From Nocardia exalbida NBRC 100660 (GTDB lineage: Bacteria > Actinomycetota > Actinomycetes > Mycobacteriales > Mycobacteriaceae): DNA of 64,000 nt. Position 1 is the first letter of the stretch. The number at the start of each line of letters is the position of its first letter. Made by a program: the position numbers and the translations under genes. The stretch is from NCBI RefSeq assembly GCF_000308575.1, contig NZ_BAFZ01000001.1, positions 1-64,000 on the forward strand. The letters are read 5' to 3'. The notes beneath the pieces are model-generated. The model searched no databases, had not been told where the DNA came from, and saw nothing but the letters and a program-made list of their open reading frames with translations. Shown in pieces: positions 8,217-17,372 of the stretch.

Positions 8217-9188
8217 CTACCATTCGGTGTCGAGCTCCTTGTGCCGCAACGCGTTCAGTGTCGCGACGGCGATCCGGTTCTGTAGCTGGGCGACGAGCGC
8301 GTTCCACTGACGGGACAATCCGGGATCGACCTGAAGCTCGCGCCACAACGCACGCATCGACGCCGGGGTGTGGGCGCCCGGCATCCACAGCCCGGCGAGA
8401 TCCTCGAGCACCGGGGCCAGGATGTCGGTGCGTTCCCGGCTGTGCGACGGGAAGCGCTGGGCCTCCGCCAGCGCGGCGGTGACGACGGTCAGCAGCCAGT
8501 CGTGCGCGGCCAGATCCTCACAGAACCGTTGCGCATCATCCAGATCCGCCTCGTCGCGCACGATCAACCGGACGGTGCGGAGGGTGGCGTCGTCCAGGTG
8601 CAGGGCGGCGGCGGGGCCCGCGCTGCCCCCGATCCGGGCCGTCCAGCGCAGCCGGGTGGTTCCCGCCCGCACCGGCGGCGTCTGGTCCAGTCTCGGGTCG
8701 GCGCGCAGTCGCGTCAGCAGGCGTTCGCTGATCGAGGCCAGATCCAGTGTGTCGACGTCGGCCCGGCCGGTGAGGAACCCTTCGGCGAGAGCTGTACCGG
8801 CGGTGGCTCTTTCGGGGATGCGGCTGATGACCTCGGTCATCCCCTTCTGACTGAGGTAGTGCGACCAGGTCTGCCTGCGCCGGCCTGCCGCGCGCACCAC
8901 CCTGGTGCAGGCGGTGGATTGCAGCACGCGTCCGCCGGACAGGACCGCGCCGGTGGCCACGGTTCCGACGATGTGCGCGGTCTGCTCGCCCAAGGCCAGA
9001 TCACAGTCGACGCCCACCGCGGTGGTCGGCGAGACCGCCAGCGTGCCCGGCCGCTCCCGCCAGCGCACCGTGCAGCCCGGCATGAGCGCCAGCAGATCGC
9101 AGGCCTCCGCGCCGGTCAGCGCGGTCGACGACGGCAGCAGGCAGGTGCGCACTTCACCGAGGACGACCAGAGGCGTGGTCGCGGCCAT
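8217..9188 (-). CDS. SCO2521 family protein
   Basis: A protein of 323 residues from ATG 9188. By order, size and sequence character it is the first-named member of the conserved actinobacterial SCO2521-SCO2524 cassette, known from Streptomyces coelicolor numbering; function is unknown. The N-terminal half is beta-rich (VVLGEVRTCLLPSSTALTG, TLAVSPTTAVGVDCDL, TAHIVGTVATGAVLSGGRVLQ) and the C-terminal half is helical and ends in LNALRHKELDTEW. It is the last gene of a minus-strand operon of four genes, one base after the SCO2522-like gene. Family naming is from memory of the cassette and would need a profile search. Confidence 0.75.
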   Translation of the reverse strand: MAATTPLVVLGEVRTCLLPSSTALTGAEACDLLALMPGCTVRWRERPGTLAVSPTTAVGVDCDLALGEQTAHIVGTVATGAVLSGGRVLQSTACTRVVRAAGRRRQTWSHYLSQKGMTEVISRIPERATAGTALAEGFLTGRADVDTLDLASISERLLTRLRADPRLDQTPPVRAGTTRLRWTARIGGSAGPAAALHLDDATLRTVRLIVRDEADLDDAQRFCEDLAAHDWLLTVVTAALAEAQRFPSHSRERTDILAPVLEDLAGLWMPGAHTPASMRALWRELQVDPGLSRQWNALVAQLQNRIAVATLNALRHKELDTEW

Positions 9189-9189
9189 G

Positions 9190-10200
9190 TCAAGCCCCGT
9201 CGAGCAGCAGGTGGGAGAGCCGATCGCTGACCTTGCGCGGCACCGGCACCGGCGGCACCTCGCCCGCGCCGCGGGTGATGGTCTGCTCGACCACGTCGTC
9301 GTCGAGGTCGAGGTGGTCGAGCACCAGCCGCACGGCGTGCTCGATGCCGATGTACCGCTTGGGCAGCATCGACAGCGTCTTGTAGGCGGCGAACGGCGCG
9401 GCGGACGGATTGAGCTGCACCACCGGCGGCAGATCGGACCAGCGCCGTGGCGCGAGATCCTCGCGGCGCCACGGTTGCGGATCCGCCACGGCGGCACCGT
9501 GATAGCGCAGCATGCCGAGCCGCAGCAGATGCCAGACGGCGGCCAGGAACGGGCACGACCAGCGAGTGACCGTCACCCCGTCGACGACGTGCCTGCTCCA
9601 CAACTCCACGTCGAGGAAGATCGAATGCTCCCGGCGGCCGAACTCCTCCGGTGGCCGATAGGTACGCCGGCGCATGGCTTGATTGTGTTCGTCCTCCGAG
9701 GACCGGCGTCCGTTGCACAGCCAGCCCGATTCCGCGGTCGGCGGCCTGCGGCCGGTACTCGGCGGCGCGGGCTCGGCGACGATGCGCGCGGCCACCATCT
9801 CCGCCACGGGAATCGGCTCGCCGAACGCCACACCCTCGACGAACTTCGAGGCCCGCCAGCAACCGGACTCGCGCGCCAGGTAGTCGATGACCAGTCCGGA
9901 TTCCTCCGCGGCGTCCAGCAGCTTGGTGAGGATGGCGGAGGGATCTGTGTCGGGATGGAAGTAGTCGTCGATCAGATAGCAGGTGCTCACGCGGGCGTTC
10001 GGGCCGAACTGCACCTTGGCCGACTCGATGAAGGCCGACACCAAGGGCACGATGCGGCGGAACTCCGCGGTGACCCGCTCGATATCGGAGGTGATCTCGT
10101 TGAGGTAGAAGTGCCCGACCTCGATAGATAAGTGCGACAACGGAACCGAAGCGATCCGAGGCTGCTCGGTCGCCTCGCTGTAGCCCTGTGTATCCCGCAT
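9190..10200 (-). CDS. SCO2522 family protein
   Basis: A protein of 336 residues starting at ATG 10200, immediately next to the stop codon of the P-loop gene. LSHLSIEVGHFYLNEI, then CYLIDDYF and TKLLDAAEESGLVIDYLARESGCW suggest an alpha/beta fold at the N terminus. The middle is proline- and arginine-rich (PAPPSTGRRPPTAESGWLCNGRRS), and the C-terminal domain begins around SIFLDVELWSRHVVDGVTVTRW. No catalytic motif is recognised. The gene fits the second position of the SCO2521-SCO2524 cassette. The tight packing suggests the four proteins act together, perhaps as a complex driven by the P-loop protein. Confidence 0.75.
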   Translation of the reverse strand: MRDTQGYSEATEQPRIASVPLSHLSIEVGHFYLNEITSDIERVTAEFRRIVPLVSAFIESAKVQFGPNARVSTCYLIDDYFHPDTDPSAILTKLLDAAEESGLVIDYLARESGCWRASKFVEGVAFGEPIPVAEMVAARIVAEPAPPSTGRRPPTAESGWLCNGRRSSEDEHNQAMRRRTYRPPEEFGRREHSIFLDVELWSRHVVDGVTVTRWSCPFLAAVWHLLRLGMLRYHGAAVADPQPWRREDLAPRRWSDLPPVVQLNPSAAPFAAYKTLSMLPKRYIGIEHAVRLVLDHLDLDDDVVEQTITRGAGEVPPVPVPRKVSDRLSHLLLDGA

Positions 10201-11115
10201 CTACAGCCTCTCCCACGTGGCGATGTCGACCAGTCGGCGAGCCAGTTCGGCATAGGCCAGCGCGGTCTCGGCGTTGGCGATCTGGGCGTTCACGTCGGCG
10301 TCGAGGATGAGCTGTTCGCGCCGCTGCAACACCGGTTCCATCGGGGTGTCGCCCAGCTTCGCGGTCGCGCCGAGCCGTTTGGCGGTGGCCAGCCGTCGCA
10401 ACGCGGTGTCCTGCTCCTGCAGCCACGCCGCCTGCGCCGGGCGCTGGGCCACCCCGTCCCAGTTGGCGTCGGGCACGGCGGTGCGCACATAACGCACCGA
10501 GCCGAGCAACTCCTCCGGGTCGTGGCCGCATTCGGCGCCCGCCTTCAGCAGACCGTGCGGGCCGTACACCAGACCGGCGGCGGCCACGATGTGCTGACGA
10601 GTCCAACGGTGGAAGATCAACCAGCGGGCGGTGCGCCTGCGCAGTTGCGGCAACGCGGTGGCCTGTAGAGCGATCTGCAGGGCGGCCGACCGGCCCGCGC
10701 TCAGATCCACGATCACCACGCGGAACTCCTGATCCAGCGCCACCAGCAGTTCCGCGCAGCGCTCCACCACGGCGTCGTCACCGGTGAGGAATTCGGCGCC
10801 GCCCTCGTCGCCGGGCAGCAGCACCAACCGGCCGGAGTTGGGACCGATCCGGCGCAGGTCCGGCCGATCGGTCGCCGCGCCCACGTCGACGCGGGCCACG
10901 GTTCCGCTCTCGCCGAGCAGGTAGGAATGCACGCCGCCGCGCGGCACACCGCGTTCGGCCGCACCGATCTCGAACAGCGCGCCGGCGGTGGGCGAGCCGA
11001 GGTCGAAGTCGGCGTAGGCGACGTCGAGGCCGGAAAGACACAGCCGGTAGGCGATATTGCAACTGGTCACCGAGCGTCCGGTGCCGCCCTTGTCGGAGGT
11101 GGAGAACACCAGCAT
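10201..11115 (-). CDS. SCO2523 family variant P-loop (ParA/MinD-like) ATPase
   Basis: A protein of 304 residues from ATG 11115. MLVFSTSDKGGTGRSVTSCN is a deviant Walker A (KGGTGRS) of the ParA/MinD type, followed by VAYADFDLGSPTAG in the switch position and RVVIVDLSAGRSAAL as the Walker B strand. Compared with canonical ParA the second half is divergent and long, which matches the 'variant P-loop' label of the SCO2523 family. ATP-dependent dimerisation and membrane or partner positioning is the usual role of the fold. It lies 8 bp after the large SCO2524-like gene and directly abuts the SCO2522-like gene. Confidence 0.8.
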   Translation of the reverse strand: MLVFSTSDKGGTGRSVTSCNIAYRLCLSGLDVAYADFDLGSPTAGALFEIGAAERGVPRGGVHSYLLGESGTVARVDVGAATDRPDLRRIGPNSGRLVLLPGDEGGAEFLTGDDAVVERCAELLVALDQEFRVVIVDLSAGRSAALQIALQATALPQLRRRTARWLIFHRWTRQHIVAAAGLVYGPHGLLKAGAECGHDPEELLGSVRYVRTAVPDANWDGVAQRPAQAAWLQEQDTALRRLATAKRLGATAKLGDTPMEPVLQRREQLILDADVNAQIANAETALAYAELARRLVDIATWERL

Positions 11116-11123
11116 GCCTGCCC

Positions 11124-12974
11124 CTACCGCGTCGCGTCCCGGCGGGCGTACGCCAGTTCGTCGAGTTGGACCAATGCCTGGGTGGCGAGGCTGTACGCGG
11201 TGCCCGGACGCTCGCGCAGCACCCGGCGGGCTCGGTCGAGCGATTGCCGGATGCGGGTGACCGCGGCCTGTTTCGGCGAGGATTCCTGACCCTCGACCTC
11301 CAGTTCCTCCTGATTGAGCAGATGTTCGGCCTCGCTGAGCAGGTCCACCGCGCGGGCGACCATCGCCTGGGGGGCCAGCGGGGGTTGCTCGAAGGTGCTG
11401 TACGCGATGACCAAGCACTCCATCATCCGCTCGGTGACGAACCAGGACGGCCCTTCCAGCCGCGTGTCCGCCGCGCCGACCACCCGGCCGATGTCGTCCC
11501 ACAGGCCGATCACCGGGCCGTCCCGCAGCACTCGCTGGTCGAGATGATCCATCGCGGCCTCGGCCAGCGCCATCAGCCGGTCGCGGGTGTCCACGTCGGT
11601 GCGCAGGCGCGCGGCCTGCAGGCAGCGTTTGAGCAGCATGGTCGCGAAATCCGGGACGTACCAGACCAATTGGGTTCCTTCGGCGGCGTCCTCGCTGCCC
11701 GCCAGGTTCAGGCGCACACCCGGATAGTGCAGCGGCGCGGCGGGATCACCCACGGTGAACCGGCTGGTGATGCGGCCGCGGCGGGCCAGTTGGTCGAGCA
11801 CCGCCACCGTGCGGGTCAGATCCTCGGTGCTCTCCCGGTAGACCAGGTCCTGGATCAGCATGGCGGTGACCACGAGACTGAAGTACTCCGATTCCTCGCC
11901 GTCGGCGGTGCGCCACGGGATGTCCTCCAGCGGCCAGCGGCCGTTGCCGAAGCGAGCCACCCTCGACCAGTAGTTGCGGGTCAGCTCGAAGCGCAGTTGC
12001 AGCGCGTCGGCGAGCGTGCGCTGCTCGTCGGTCAGCAGATCGAGTTCCCGGATGCGCTGCGACGACAGGTCGATGATGCCGTCGAGGGCGACAGCGGTGA
12101 AATACAGGTACGGACGGGGCTCGGCGTGCCCGGTCGCGCTGCTGACCCGGCCCGGCACGAGGTCGATGGGTTCGGCGCTGCGCACGATGCCCCAGCTCCA
12201 GCCGCATTCGAACAGCCGCCCGTCGTCGGCGATATCGACGTCGGTGGTCTGGCTGAGCCTGACCTCGTTGGCCGCCTGCACCCGGAGGCGTTCCAGCTGG
12301 GCCGACAGCCGTTCGATGATCTCGTCGGGCGGCGTGCGGGTCTGGTTGAGCATGTAGATGATCGACTGCCCGAACTCGGTGTTCGGCTCCGGTGTGTGGA
12401 TGACGAAACTGCGGACCAGGCCCGCCATCGCGGCGGTGAGCCGCGCGCTGACCAGCTCGATCACCGCGGGGATCCGCGCGCGCAATTGCCTGGCCTCCAG
12501 CCGGACCTCACCGCTGACGAAGCGCAGGAATCCGCGCAGGAACCGCAGCGCCGCGATGCACAGGCTCAGCGACATCGAGTAGGAGTCGACCACCTCCACC
12601 GCCGATTGCGCGTCGGTGAGCGTGCCGCCGTCGCCGGAGCGCAGGTAGGAGCCGCTGGCGAAGACCGGCTCGCCATCGGGTCCGGTGTAGCGGCGCAGGT
12701 ATTCTTCCACCAGGGCGACCAGAACCCCGCCGATGCGGGTCTCCTCGCCGAACGGGGCGAGCGCGGACCTGACGTCGGGACTCATGTCGTTCGGTTGGTC
12801 CAGCGCGAACGCTTCGATCTCGGTCGCGGGATACAACAGGCACAGCAGCTGCTCGGCGTCGCTGATGGAATTGGCGCCGTCGCGTCCGCCCCAGATCCAC
12901 GTTCCGTCCGGATAGGAACAGGCGAGCACCGCTCGCCACAGCTCGAGCAACTGCTGCCTCGGCCGAATCCTCAT
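11124..12974 (-). CDS. SCO2524 family protein
   Basis: A large helical protein of 616 residues, first gene of the four-gene cassette. It begins MRIRPRQQLLELWRAVLACSY and contains many Leu/Arg-rich helices (AALRFLRGFLRFVSGEVRLE, IELVSARLTAAMAGLVRSF). No cysteine cluster, nucleotide-binding or catalytic motif is evident. The C-terminal ~60 residues form a charged, possibly coiled-coil tail (VEGQESSPKQAAVTRIRQSL). I assign it to the SCO2524 family from cassette order and size. The 182 bp upstream hold TATGTAAC on the minus strand, a possible -10 element, and no copy of the regulon operator. Confidence 0.75.
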   Translation of the reverse strand: MRIRPRQQLLELWRAVLACSYPDGTWIWGGRDGANSISDAEQLLCLLYPATEIEAFALDQPNDMSPDVRSALAPFGEETRIGGVLVALVEEYLRRYTGPDGEPVFASGSYLRSGDGGTLTDAQSAVEVVDSYSMSLSLCIAALRFLRGFLRFVSGEVRLEARQLRARIPAVIELVSARLTAAMAGLVRSFVIHTPEPNTEFGQSIIYMLNQTRTPPDEIIERLSAQLERLRVQAANEVRLSQTTDVDIADDGRLFECGWSWGIVRSAEPIDLVPGRVSSATGHAEPRPYLYFTAVALDGIIDLSSQRIRELDLLTDEQRTLADALQLRFELTRNYWSRVARFGNGRWPLEDIPWRTADGEESEYFSLVVTAMLIQDLVYRESTEDLTRTVAVLDQLARRGRITSRFTVGDPAAPLHYPGVRLNLAGSEDAAEGTQLVWYVPDFATMLLKRCLQAARLRTDVDTRDRLMALAEAAMDHLDQRVLRDGPVIGLWDDIGRVVGAADTRLEGPSWFVTERMMECLVIAYSTFEQPPLAPQAMVARAVDLLSEAEHLLNQEELEVEGQESSPKQAAVTRIRQSLDRARRVLRERPGTAYSLATQALVQLDELAYARRDATR

Positions 12975-13156
12975 CTGCTGTCGGACCTCGCCCCCGCGTT
13001 CGACCGGCCGCGCCGGACGTCGTTACATAGAGTGTGCCCCGCGGATGTTCACTTGGCCAAGCACAGTTTACGGGGGCACGGTTTGCTACGAGATGTCTTG
13101 CGGGCCACGTTCTTCGCGATCACGCGGCGAGAACGATCGCGGCCTGCGATCCGGCG

Positions 13157-13924
13157 TCACTCCCGTCCGGCGGTGAGGGTGGCGATCACCGCCCGGAACT
13201 CCGCGGTCTGGAAGGACAGATCCTCCGCGGTGGTCGCGTAGTCCAGGGTTGCCAGCACCGCGCGTTCCAAGTGCAGGTTCAGCAGGCGCTTGGTGCTCTC
13301 GACCGCTTGGCGTGGCAATTCGAGGATGCGTTTCGCGCAGGCGAGCGCCTCGGTGCGCGGATCGGCGACCACGTGGTTGACCAGGCCCATCTCGCGGGCC
13401 CGCGCGGCGGGGATCTTCGCGCCGGTGAGCGCGTACTCCTTGGCCAGCAGCAGGCTGGTGTGCAGCGGCCAGGTCAGCGGGCCACCGTCCGCGGCGACCA
13501 GGCCGACCTGGACGTGCGGGTCCTTCAGGTAGGCGGTCTCGGCGATGTAGGCGATGTCGCTCAGCGCGACCAGGCTGCAGCCGAGGCCCACCGCGGGGCC
13601 GTTCACCGCCGCCACCACCGGCACCCGGCACCGGGCCATGCCGAGCACGATGTCGCGGCCGTGCGCGATCGTCTCGGCGCGCAGCTCGGCATCGCTGCCC
13701 AGCTCGGCGAGATAGGTGAAGTCCCCGCCCGCCGAGAACGCCTTGCCCGCGCCGGTGAGCACCGCGACGCGCGCCTCCCGGTCGTCGGACAGGCGGGGCC
13801 AGAGCCGGGCCAGACCGGTGTGCAGGTCGTCGTTGACGGCGTTGAGCGCGTCGGGCCGGTTGAGCGTGATGATGCGGATCGGTCCGTCGGCTTCGACGTG
13901 GATCTCGTCCGGCAAGTCGTACAT
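13157..13924 (-). CDS. enoyl-CoA hydratase/isomerase family protein
   Basis: A crotonase of 255 residues from ATG 13924, with GGAG 8 nt upstream; a TTG six bases earlier is less likely. FSAGGDF and AVNGPAVGLGCSLVAL form the oxyanion hole. The first catalytic Glu position is occupied by His/Val (LKDPHVQVGLVAADGG), with an Asp in the following turn, a pattern common in actinobacterial lipid-degradation crotonases; the second Glu is kept in LLAKEYALTG. It is the last gene of the operon acyl-CoA synthetase, small dehydrogenase, large dehydrogenase, hydratase, so it should act on the enoyl-CoA made by the dehydrogenase pair. It resembles EchA13 of the Mycobacterium tuberculosis Mce3R regulon in context. 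Confidence 0.87.
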   Translation of the reverse strand: MYDLPDEIHVEADGPIRIITLNRPDALNAVNDDLHTGLARLWPRLSDDREARVAVLTGAGKAFSAGGDFTYLAELGSDAELRAETIAHGRDIVLGMARCRVPVVAAVNGPAVGLGCSLVALSDIAYIAETAYLKDPHVQVGLVAADGGPLTWPLHTSLLLAKEYALTGAKIPAARAREMGLVNHVVADPRTEALACAKRILELPRQAVESTKRLLNLHLERAVLATLDYATTAEDLSFQTAEFRAVIATLTAGRE

Positions 13925-13926
13925 GG

Positions 13927-15015
13927 TCAAACTCCTAATCCGAGGATGCGCGAGGCGATGATGTTCTTCTGGATCTGCGAGGTGCCGCCCATGACGCTCT
14001 GGGCGCGGCTGTAGAAGTAGCTGCCGAGCAGTTCCGGATCGTCCGTACCGCCGACGGCGAGCGCGGCGTGCCCGACCGACTGGTCCACCCAGGTCATGAG
14101 CAGTTTGTCCAGTGATCCGTCGGGACCGTGCACCACGCCGTCCAACTGTTCGGACAGCCGCCGCCGCACGTGCAAGCGCAGCATCTCGGTCTGCACCGCC
14201 GCCCAGGACAGTTCCTCCGGCGCGCGACCGTCGAGCCGGGAAGCCAACTCGCGCACCAGTTTTCCGTAACGGGCCGCGTACCCGAGGGTGGACGGCTCGC
14301 GTTCGTGCCCGACGACGGTCATCGCCAGCTTCCAGCCGTCACCGGGCTCGCCGACCATCTGATCGGCGGGCACCGTCGCACCGTCGAAGAGCACTTGCCC
14401 GAACTCCCTGGTGACACCGCTGATCATGGCCAGCGGCCGCTGCTGCACGCCGGGCTGGGCCATGGCGATCACGAACGCCGAAATGCCCTTGTGCCGTGGC
14501 GCGTGCGGGTCGGTCCTGGCCAGCAGCAGACACCAGTCGGCGACGTCGGAGTAGCTGGTCCAGATCTTGTGGCCGTGCACCACGTAGTGGTCGCCGTCGC
14601 GGGTCGCGGTGGTGCGCAGCGCGGCGAGGTCGGAGCCCGCGCCCGGCTCGCTGAAACCCTGACACCAGCGCTGGGTGCCGTCGATCATGCCGGGCAGGAA
14701 GCGCCGCTGCAGTTCCTTGCTGCCGTGGCGGCCCAAGCCCTGCACGAGGTAGCCGAGGCTGGGGCGCGGCGGCGCGCCTGCGAGCGCGAGTTCCTCGTCC
14801 ACGATCACGTCGTAGACCGGTGGCAGCTCGTGTCCGCCGAATTCCTTCGGCCAGGACAACCCGAAGAATCCCGCCGCGTACAGCGCGCGATGCCATTCGC
14901 CCTGGCGCGCCCAGTAGTCGTCGCCCGAAGTCGGGAACTTCCCGGCCGTCTCGGCCAGCCAGGCGCGCAGCCGCGCGCGGAATTCGGCCTCCTGCGATGA
15001 ATCACGAAAGTCCAA
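13927..15015 (-). CDS. acyl-CoA dehydrogenase, large subunit of a probable heteromer
   Basis: A protein of 362 residues. I choose TTG 15015 (MDFRDSSQEAEFRARLRAWL) because it aligns with the usual FadE start; the gene then overlaps the upstream dehydrogenase by 14 bp. WCQGFSEPGAGSDLAALRTTA and HKIWTSYSDVADWCLLLART bind FAD and the thioester. At the C terminus, where medium-chain dehydrogenases have YEGT, the protein reads VMGGTSQIQKNIIASRILGLG, so the classical catalytic Glu is absent there and the base must sit elsewhere (possibly in GHERE). Paired with a ~300-residue partner, it fits the alpha2beta2 FadE heteromers known from actinobacterial steroid catabolism. Confidence 0.88.
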   Translation of the reverse strand: MDFRDSSQEAEFRARLRAWLAETAGKFPTSGDDYWARQGEWHRALYAAGFFGLSWPKEFGGHELPPVYDVIVDEELALAGAPPRPSLGYLVQGLGRHGSKELQRRFLPGMIDGTQRWCQGFSEPGAGSDLAALRTTATRDGDHYVVHGHKIWTSYSDVADWCLLLARTDPHAPRHKGISAFVIAMAQPGVQQRPLAMISGVTREFGQVLFDGATVPADQMVGEPGDGWKLAMTVVGHEREPSTLGYAARYGKLVRELASRLDGRAPEELSWAAVQTEMLRLHVRRRLSEQLDGVVHGPDGSLDKLLMTWVDQSVGHAALAVGGTDDPELLGSYFYSRAQSVMGGTSQIQKNIIASRILGLGV

Positions 15016-15907
15016 GGTCGATCTCCTCCAGGCGAACGGGGAACAGTTCGGTCGAGACCAGCGCGCGCCGCAGGTAGACGTGGGCAAGGCACTCCCAGGT
15101 GTTGCCGATGCCGCCGTGCACCTGGATCGAGGTCTCGCAGACGGTGCGGGCAGCCCGGGCGGTGTAGACCTTGGCGATCCGCGCGGCCTGTAGCGCTCGC
15201 GCCGGAGCCAATTCGTCGACCGCCCAGGCCGCGTGCCGCAGCGCGCTGATCGCCCCTTCGATCAGCGCGCGATTCTCGGCCAGCAGATGCGCAACGGCTT
15301 GGTAGGACCCGATCGCGCGGCCGTACTGCTCGCGGACCTTCGCGTACTCGACGGCGAGATCCTGCGCGCCGCGGGCGACGCCGAGCAGGTCGGCGGTGGT
15401 CGCGGTGACGGCCAGCGCGTGCCATCGGATTGCCTCCTCGGCCGCGAGTTCCCCGATGTGCCTGCGTTCGTCCGCGACCGTCGCGGTGCGCCGGGTCAGA
15501 TCCGCGCCGGGCAGTGTGGCACCCAGTGGGGCGGCCAAGACCTGCTCGCCGACGACGAGCAGCGCCTCTTCGCTGCCGCGCGCGTCGACGGCGCGGTCAC
15601 CGACCGCGATCGTCCAGCCGCGATCGTCGGCGCCGCAGCGCCTGCGCAGGTCGTCGGCGAGTACCGGGCCGAGGAAGGCGACGTCGACCAGACCGCGGCC
15701 GAACTCCTCGGCCACGATCGCGACCTCGACCCCGGAGGCGCCGTCGGTGCGCAGGGCTCGCCAGCCGGTGGCCGCGACCGTTCGTTCCAGGCGCGCGAGG
15801 CGGTTCTCGTCGTCGAGGCCCGCGACCGACCCGGGGCCGAGGTCGTCGGCCAATTTCGCCGCGGCATCACGCAATTGCCGTTGTTCACTCGTCAGACGGA
15901 CGTCCAT
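15002..15907 (-). CDS. acyl-CoA dehydrogenase, small subunit of a probable heteromer
   Basis: A protein of 301 residues, about 80 shorter than a homomeric acyl-CoA dehydrogenase. The N-terminal helices begin MDVRLTSEQRQLRDAAAKLA, the middle domain is reduced and the C-terminal bundle is normal: REQYGRAIGSYQAVAHLLAE and CETSIQVHGGIGNTWECLAH. The shortened middle domain is typical of the non-catalytic or FAD-poor partner in heteromeric FadE enzymes. It overlaps the acyl-CoA synthetase gene by 23 bp and the larger subunit gene by 14 bp, which supports stoichiometric coexpression. The order parallels fadE18-fadE17 next to echA13 in M. tuberculosis. Confidence 0.88.
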   Translation of the reverse strand: MDVRLTSEQRQLRDAAAKLADDLGPGSVAGLDDENRLARLERTVAATGWRALRTDGASGVEVAIVAEEFGRGLVDVAFLGPVLADDLRRRCGADDRGWTIAVGDRAVDARGSEEALLVVGEQVLAAPLGATLPGADLTRRTATVADERRHIGELAAEEAIRWHALAVTATTADLLGVARGAQDLAVEYAKVREQYGRAIGSYQAVAHLLAENRALIEGAISALRHAAWAVDELAPARALQAARIAKVYTARAARTVCETSIQVHGGIGNTWECLAHVYLRRALVSTELFPVRLEEIDLGLS

Positions 15908-17297
15908 AGCGCTCCTCGAGTACTCGGCGCAGCGCCTTGCCCGAGGGCAGGCGCGGGATCTCGGGCACGAACACGACGCGACGCGGCCGCTTGTACCGGG
16001 CCAGGCGCTCGCCGACCAGGGCGATCAGCTCGTCGGCGGTGACCGACTCCGCGCAGGCCACCGCCGCGACGATCGCCTCTCCGTCCGCGGCGTCGGGCTC
16101 ACCGAACACGGCGCAGTCGGTCACCTCCGGGTGACCGTGCAGCACGGCCTCGATCTCGGCGGGCGCCACTTGGAAACCACGCACCTTGATCATCTCCTTG
16201 GCCCGGTCGGTGAGCCGGATCCAGCCGTCGTCGTCGACGTAACCGACGTCGCCGGTGCGGTACCAGCCGTCGTCGAAGGCGCGGGCGGTCTCCTCGGCGG
16301 GCAGGTAGCCGGCCATCACCGACTCCGCGCGGCACTGGATCTCGCCGATCTCGTTGGGCGGCAGGACTTCTCCGGTGTCCAGCGCGACCACCCGTACGCG
16401 CACGCCGGGTGCGGCCTTGCCCACCGTGTCCAGCCGCGCGTCGTCCAGCGGGTTGCACGCGATCACCGGTAGCTCGCTCGCGCCGTAGGCGGGCAACCAG
16501 CGCACTCCCGTGCGCCGGGTGACGGTCTCGGCCACGCCGACCGTCACCGGCGTCGCGCCCCACATGATGTAGCGCAGCGAACCGAGGTCGTAGGACTCGA
16601 GCCGCGGGTGCCCGGCGAGGGCGAGCGCGATCGGCGCGACGGCCATCTCGACGGTGATCCGGTCGTCCTGGATGCAGCGGAGCATCGTCTCCAGGTCGAA
16701 GCGGCGGTGCAGGCGCATCCACGCACCCGTTCGCAGCGCGGTCACGATGTTGAGCAGCCCCAGGATGTGCGAGGGCGGCGTGGCGATCTGGAGCCGGTCG
16801 CTCGCGGTGAGGCCGAGAACCTCGGTCCACTGGCGCACCGCGACCGCCAGCGACGCGTGGGTGTGCCGCACCGCCTTCGGCATTCCGGTGGTGCCGGAAC
16901 TGAACACCAGCACGGCGTCCGAGGCCGGGTCCGGCGGCGCGTCGCCGCGACGGGCGGGGACGATCGGCGCGTCCAGGTGCCGCATCGGCAGCACCTCGGC
17001 CAGCACCGGATTGTCGCCGACGCCCTGGCTCGGCCCGGCGACCGCCACCGCGTGCGCGACCTCCTCGTGCTTCCACGCCGGACTGATCAGCACCGCCGCG
17101 GCGCCCAGCCGCCAGATGGCCAGCACGGCGACGACGAACTCCGGCCGGTTCGACGACATGAGCGCGACGCGGTCTCCGGCGCGCACTCCGCGCTCGGCCA
17201 GTTCGGACGCCAGACCGGCCGCGAGATCGTCGAGTTCGGTCCTGGTGTAGGCCCGCCCCTCGAAGACGAGCGCGCTCGAAGCGGTGGTCGAGAACAT
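15885..17297 (-). CDS. acyl-CoA synthetase (FadD-like)
   Basis: An ANL-superfamily enzyme of 470 residues that joins an acid to CoA through an acyl-adenylate. VFSSGTTGMPKAVRHTH is the AMP-binding P-loop, AYGASELPV the A5-like motif, WYRTGDVGYVDDDGWIRLTDRAKEMIKVRGF the hinge region, and PRLPSGKALRRVL carries the catalytic lysine. At 470 residues it is somewhat short for the family; the N terminus begins close to the first strand. It heads the operon of two acyl-CoA dehydrogenases and a hydratase, with a perfect operator and TATAAT element just upstream. It probably activates the imported acid or a ring-cleavage product. Confidence 0.9.
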   Translation of the reverse strand: MFSTTASSALVFEGRAYTRTELDDLAAGLASELAERGVRAGDRVALMSSNRPEFVVAVLAIWRLGAAAVLISPAWKHEEVAHAVAVAGPSQGVGDNPVLAEVLPMRHLDAPIVPARRGDAPPDPASDAVLVFSSGTTGMPKAVRHTHASLAVAVRQWTEVLGLTASDRLQIATPPSHILGLLNIVTALRTGAWMRLHRRFDLETMLRCIQDDRITVEMAVAPIALALAGHPRLESYDLGSLRYIMWGATPVTVGVAETVTRRTGVRWLPAYGASELPVIACNPLDDARLDTVGKAAPGVRVRVVALDTGEVLPPNEIGEIQCRAESVMAGYLPAEETARAFDDGWYRTGDVGYVDDDGWIRLTDRAKEMIKVRGFQVAPAEIEAVLHGHPEVTDCAVFGEPDAADGEAIVAAVACAESVTADELIALVGERLARYKRPRRVVFVPEIPRLPSGKALRRVLEERYGRPSDE

Positions 17298-17320
17298 TTG
17301 AGAGATCCCGTCTCGTGAGT

Positions 17321-17335
17321 GAGAATATAATTCTC
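17321..17335. promoter_or_regulatory. operator palindrome, copy 4, containing TATAAT
   Basis: GAGAATATAATTCTC, flanked by T and A to give a 17-bp perfect palindrome, lies between the divergent acyl-CoA synthetase and reductase genes. The centre contains TATAAT on the plus strand, a consensus -10 box 41 bp before the reductase start. Confidence 0.8.
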
Positions 17336-17372
17336 ATTCGGATAGAATCTTCATACCAGGAGGACGCGGTCC

